Shown: positions 62,571-64,000 of the stretch, one piece after another
How positions within the stretch are numbered: the first letter of the stretch is position 1
How the letters are laid out: each line of letters begins with the position of its first letter
From: Actinomycetota bacterium
GTDB taxonomy: Bacteria; Actinomycetota; Geothermincolia; Fen-727; Anoxymicrobiaceae
DNA: 64,000 nt
Assembly: GCA_018831265.1 (NCBI GenBank)
Contig: JAHJCO010000035.1
Span: forward strand, 1-64,000
Direction of reading: 5' to 3'
Made by a program: the position numbers and the translations under genes
The notes under the pieces: generated by a model
Told to the model about the DNA's origin: nothing
Databases searched by the model: none
Seen by the model: only the letters and a program-made list of their open reading frames with translations

Positions 62571-63860
62571 ATGTACTGCGAGGAGTGCGGCAAGGAGATC
62601 AAGGACGGCACGAAGTTCTGCCCGTTCTGCGGCGGAACCCAGGAGGAGACACCCCCCGGAGCCGGGGCACGGGCGCCCGAGCAGACGGAGACTGTTCCCG
62701 CCGCGGCAGCCGAAGCTCCCCCACCGGCGGTAGTGACCCCTGCGCCCGCAACCATGACCCCTCCACCCGCTCCCGCTCCGGCCGCGCCTACCCCGCCCGG
62801 CAGGTCGTTCAACTGGAAGGTCCTGGCTGTCGCCGCGGGCGCGGTGGTCCTGGTGGCCGTCATCGTCGTGGTCCTCGTCGTCGCCCTTTCCGGGGGCGAC
62901 CAGAAGGGCGAGACCGGGAAGGAGACCGGGACCGCGCCGGGCGGCACCGCCGCATCCACCCTGCCGGCCTCAGCGATCGCCCTGGACTGGAAGGCCCAGA
63001 CCAGCGGCACCAGCGAAGGGCTCAGCGGAGTATCCGCGCTCGACTCCTCGCACGTCTGGGCGGTGGGGGGTGGCGGGACGATACTGTTCTACGACGGCTC
63101 CTCCTGGAAGAAGCAGGAGAGCGGGACCACTGACGACCTCAACGACGTCTTCGCCCTCAACCCCACCAACGTGTGGGCGGTCGGCCAGGGTAAGACCGTG
63201 CTCTTCTTCAACGGCTCGTCCTGGGCGCCGGTGGACATCGGCATCCCGGCCCGCGACCCGAACGGCCCACCCAACCAGCCCGATTCCCTGGACGCGGTTT
63301 TCGCCCTGGATGCCCACCACCTCTGGGTAGGCGGCGGGATCATCATCAACCAGGACGCCAAGATCTACTTCTTCGACGGCGTCGGGTGGAAGGAGCAGGA
63401 GACACCGGGGGCCTTCGTGAAAGGCCTGTGGGCGTCTTCACCGAGCAGCGCCTGGGCGGTGGGGAACCTCGGGACTCTGCTGCACTTCGACGGCTCCTCC
63501 TGGAGCGCGGCGACGAACACCGCCGTGCCGGAGGGAAAGGCGGCCCCCTACTACAACCGGGTCGCCGGCTCGGGCCCGAACGACCTCTGGGTGACCGCCG
63601 GCTACGATATCTACCATCGCGAGGGCTCGACCTGGGAGAAGACCACGGTCAGCAAGAGCAGCCTCGTGGAGGGTGTCGCGGCCGCCGATACCGACTCGGT
63701 CCGCGCGGTGGGCGCCAACGGCATCATCGTCTCGTACGACGGTAAGGAGTGGGGCTCGGAGGACGCCGGGACCAGGACCCGGCTCACCGAGGTGACCTGC
63801 CCCGACGCGCAGAACGCCTGGGCAGTGGGAGAGAACGGCACGATCCTCTACGGCCACTAA
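62571..63860 (+). CDS. Zinc-ribbon, single-TM protein with seven-bladed propeller
   Basis: A 429-residue protein with three parts. An N-terminal zinc ribbon (Cys3, Cys6, Cys17, Cys20) is followed by a Pro/Ala-rich linker (about 25-80). A TM helix lies at about 84-106. The outer domain holds seven repeats of about 40 residues, each near (V)WAVGxxGTIL(F/H)(Y/F)DGSSW, as expected for a seven-bladed beta-propeller of the Ycf48/BNR type. The cytoplasmic zinc ribbon and external propeller suggest a membrane sensor or scaffold. GGGGAGGTACAG precedes the ATG. Confidence 0.8.
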   Translation: MYCEECGKEIKDGTKFCPFCGGTQEETPPGAGARAPEQTETVPAAAAEAPPPAVVTPAPATMTPPPAPAPAAPTPPGRSFNWKVLAVAAGAVVLVAVIVVVLVVALSGGDQKGETGKETGTAPGGTAASTLPASAIALDWKAQTSGTSEGLSGVSALDSSHVWAVGGGGTILFYDGSSWKKQESGTTDDLNDVFALNPTNVWAVGQGKTVLFFNGSSWAPVDIGIPARDPNGPPNQPDSLDAVFALDAHHLWVGGGIIINQDAKIYFFDGVGWKEQETPGAFVKGLWASSPSSAWAVGNLGTLLHFDGSSWSAATNTAVPEGKAAPYYNRVAGSGPNDLWVTAGYDIYHREGSTWEKTTVSKSSLVEGVAAADTDSVRAVGANGIIVSYDGKEWGSEDAGTRTRLTEVTCPDAQNAWAVGENGTILYGH

Positions 63861-63864
63861 TAAT

Positions 63865-63960
63865 GGTGCCAGGCACATTAGCCCTGATGTATTAGCCACC
63901 GTTATCAGGATGTCCGGCTTCTCGCTGGACTAATAATACCCGGCTAATGTGCCTGGCACC
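63865..63960. repeat. Family B-related inverted repeat pair B6
   Basis: GGTGCCAGGCACATTAGCC at 63865-63883 and its exact reverse complement at 63942-63960, about 58 bases apart, starting right after the propeller gene. The last 40 bases of the window show nothing recognisable. Confidence 0.8.
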
Positions 63961-64000
63961 CTAGATAGGCATCTTCGGGGCGGGTTTCGGCACCTGGCCC

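Overview
This 64-kb window is GC-rich bacterial chromosome. It most resembles a deep-branching, largely anaerobic actinobacterium of the Geothermincolia/OPB41/Aquicultor sort. The grounds are the pairing of a large actinobacterial-type exported protein with murJ (50.2-54.3 kb), the many GTG/TTG starts, two apparently leaderless promoters, and anaerobic enzymes (glycyl radical enzyme, rubredoxin, B12-radical SAM, an MtrA homologue). The placement is inference from gene content; no rRNA or tRNA was seen.

Layout. 0-7 kb: end of a sensor kinase, a long acyl-CoA dehydrogenase, two lipoproteins (one a tungstate/molybdate-type binding protein), a Cys-rich protein with a methyltransferase, and an HtrA-like protease without an export signal. 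7-14.2 kb, minus strand: a 12-gene arsenic operon with arsR, acr3, four small or exported thioredoxin-fold proteins, a CcdA/ArsG-like permease, two tandem small paralogues, an MtrA-like corrinoid protein, arsM and an AlkA-type glycosylase. 14.3-20.8 kb, plus strand: an H-protein-like gene without its lipoylation lysine, a Cys/His-rich PadR with an ABC exporter, then a seven-gene operon with an HdrA-N-like protein, a ferredoxin, three DGC-domain proteins (one fused to a lipoyl domain), a lipoate ligase and a canonical GcvH. The arsR intergenic region and the promoter of this second operon share a nearly identical promoter/operator block. This arsenic-linked lipoyl/DGC system is the best candidate here for an undescribed pathway.

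20.8-22.5 kb: a GspE/PilB ATPase. 22.5-42.9 kb: a mostly minus-strand catabolic block headed by a PadR regulator (short-chain dehydrogenases, glycyl radical enzyme, CoA-transferase, MmgE/PrpD, acyl-CoA dehydrogenase, amidohydrolase, TPP enzyme, sugar-isomerase-like protein, BKACE, URO-D-like protein). 43-45 kb: a frameshifted membrane-protein gene, a cupin and a decayed REP-associated transposase. 45.3-55.9 kb: GH38 mannosidase, envelope proteins and murJ. 56-64 kb: a PLP enzyme, a lipoprotein, and a divergent redox locus (rubredoxin, flavoprotein and FAD oxidoreductase facing a paralogous FAD oxidoreductase and a B12-radical SAM protein), then a zinc-ribbon/propeller protein.

The second striking theme is a dense set of short hairpin repeats. 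At least four core families occur: GGGTCAGGCACTT, GGTGCCAGGC plus GGATTCA, ACCTCAGACCA, and CGTCTGAC(G/A)CC. Cores are conserved while the outer stem arms differ from locus to locus yet stay complementary. Most of the GGGTCAGGC and ACCTCAGACC copies lie just after a stop codon in one orientation. Several supply the stop codon itself, one lies in frame inside a gene, and one set supplies the start codon of murJ.
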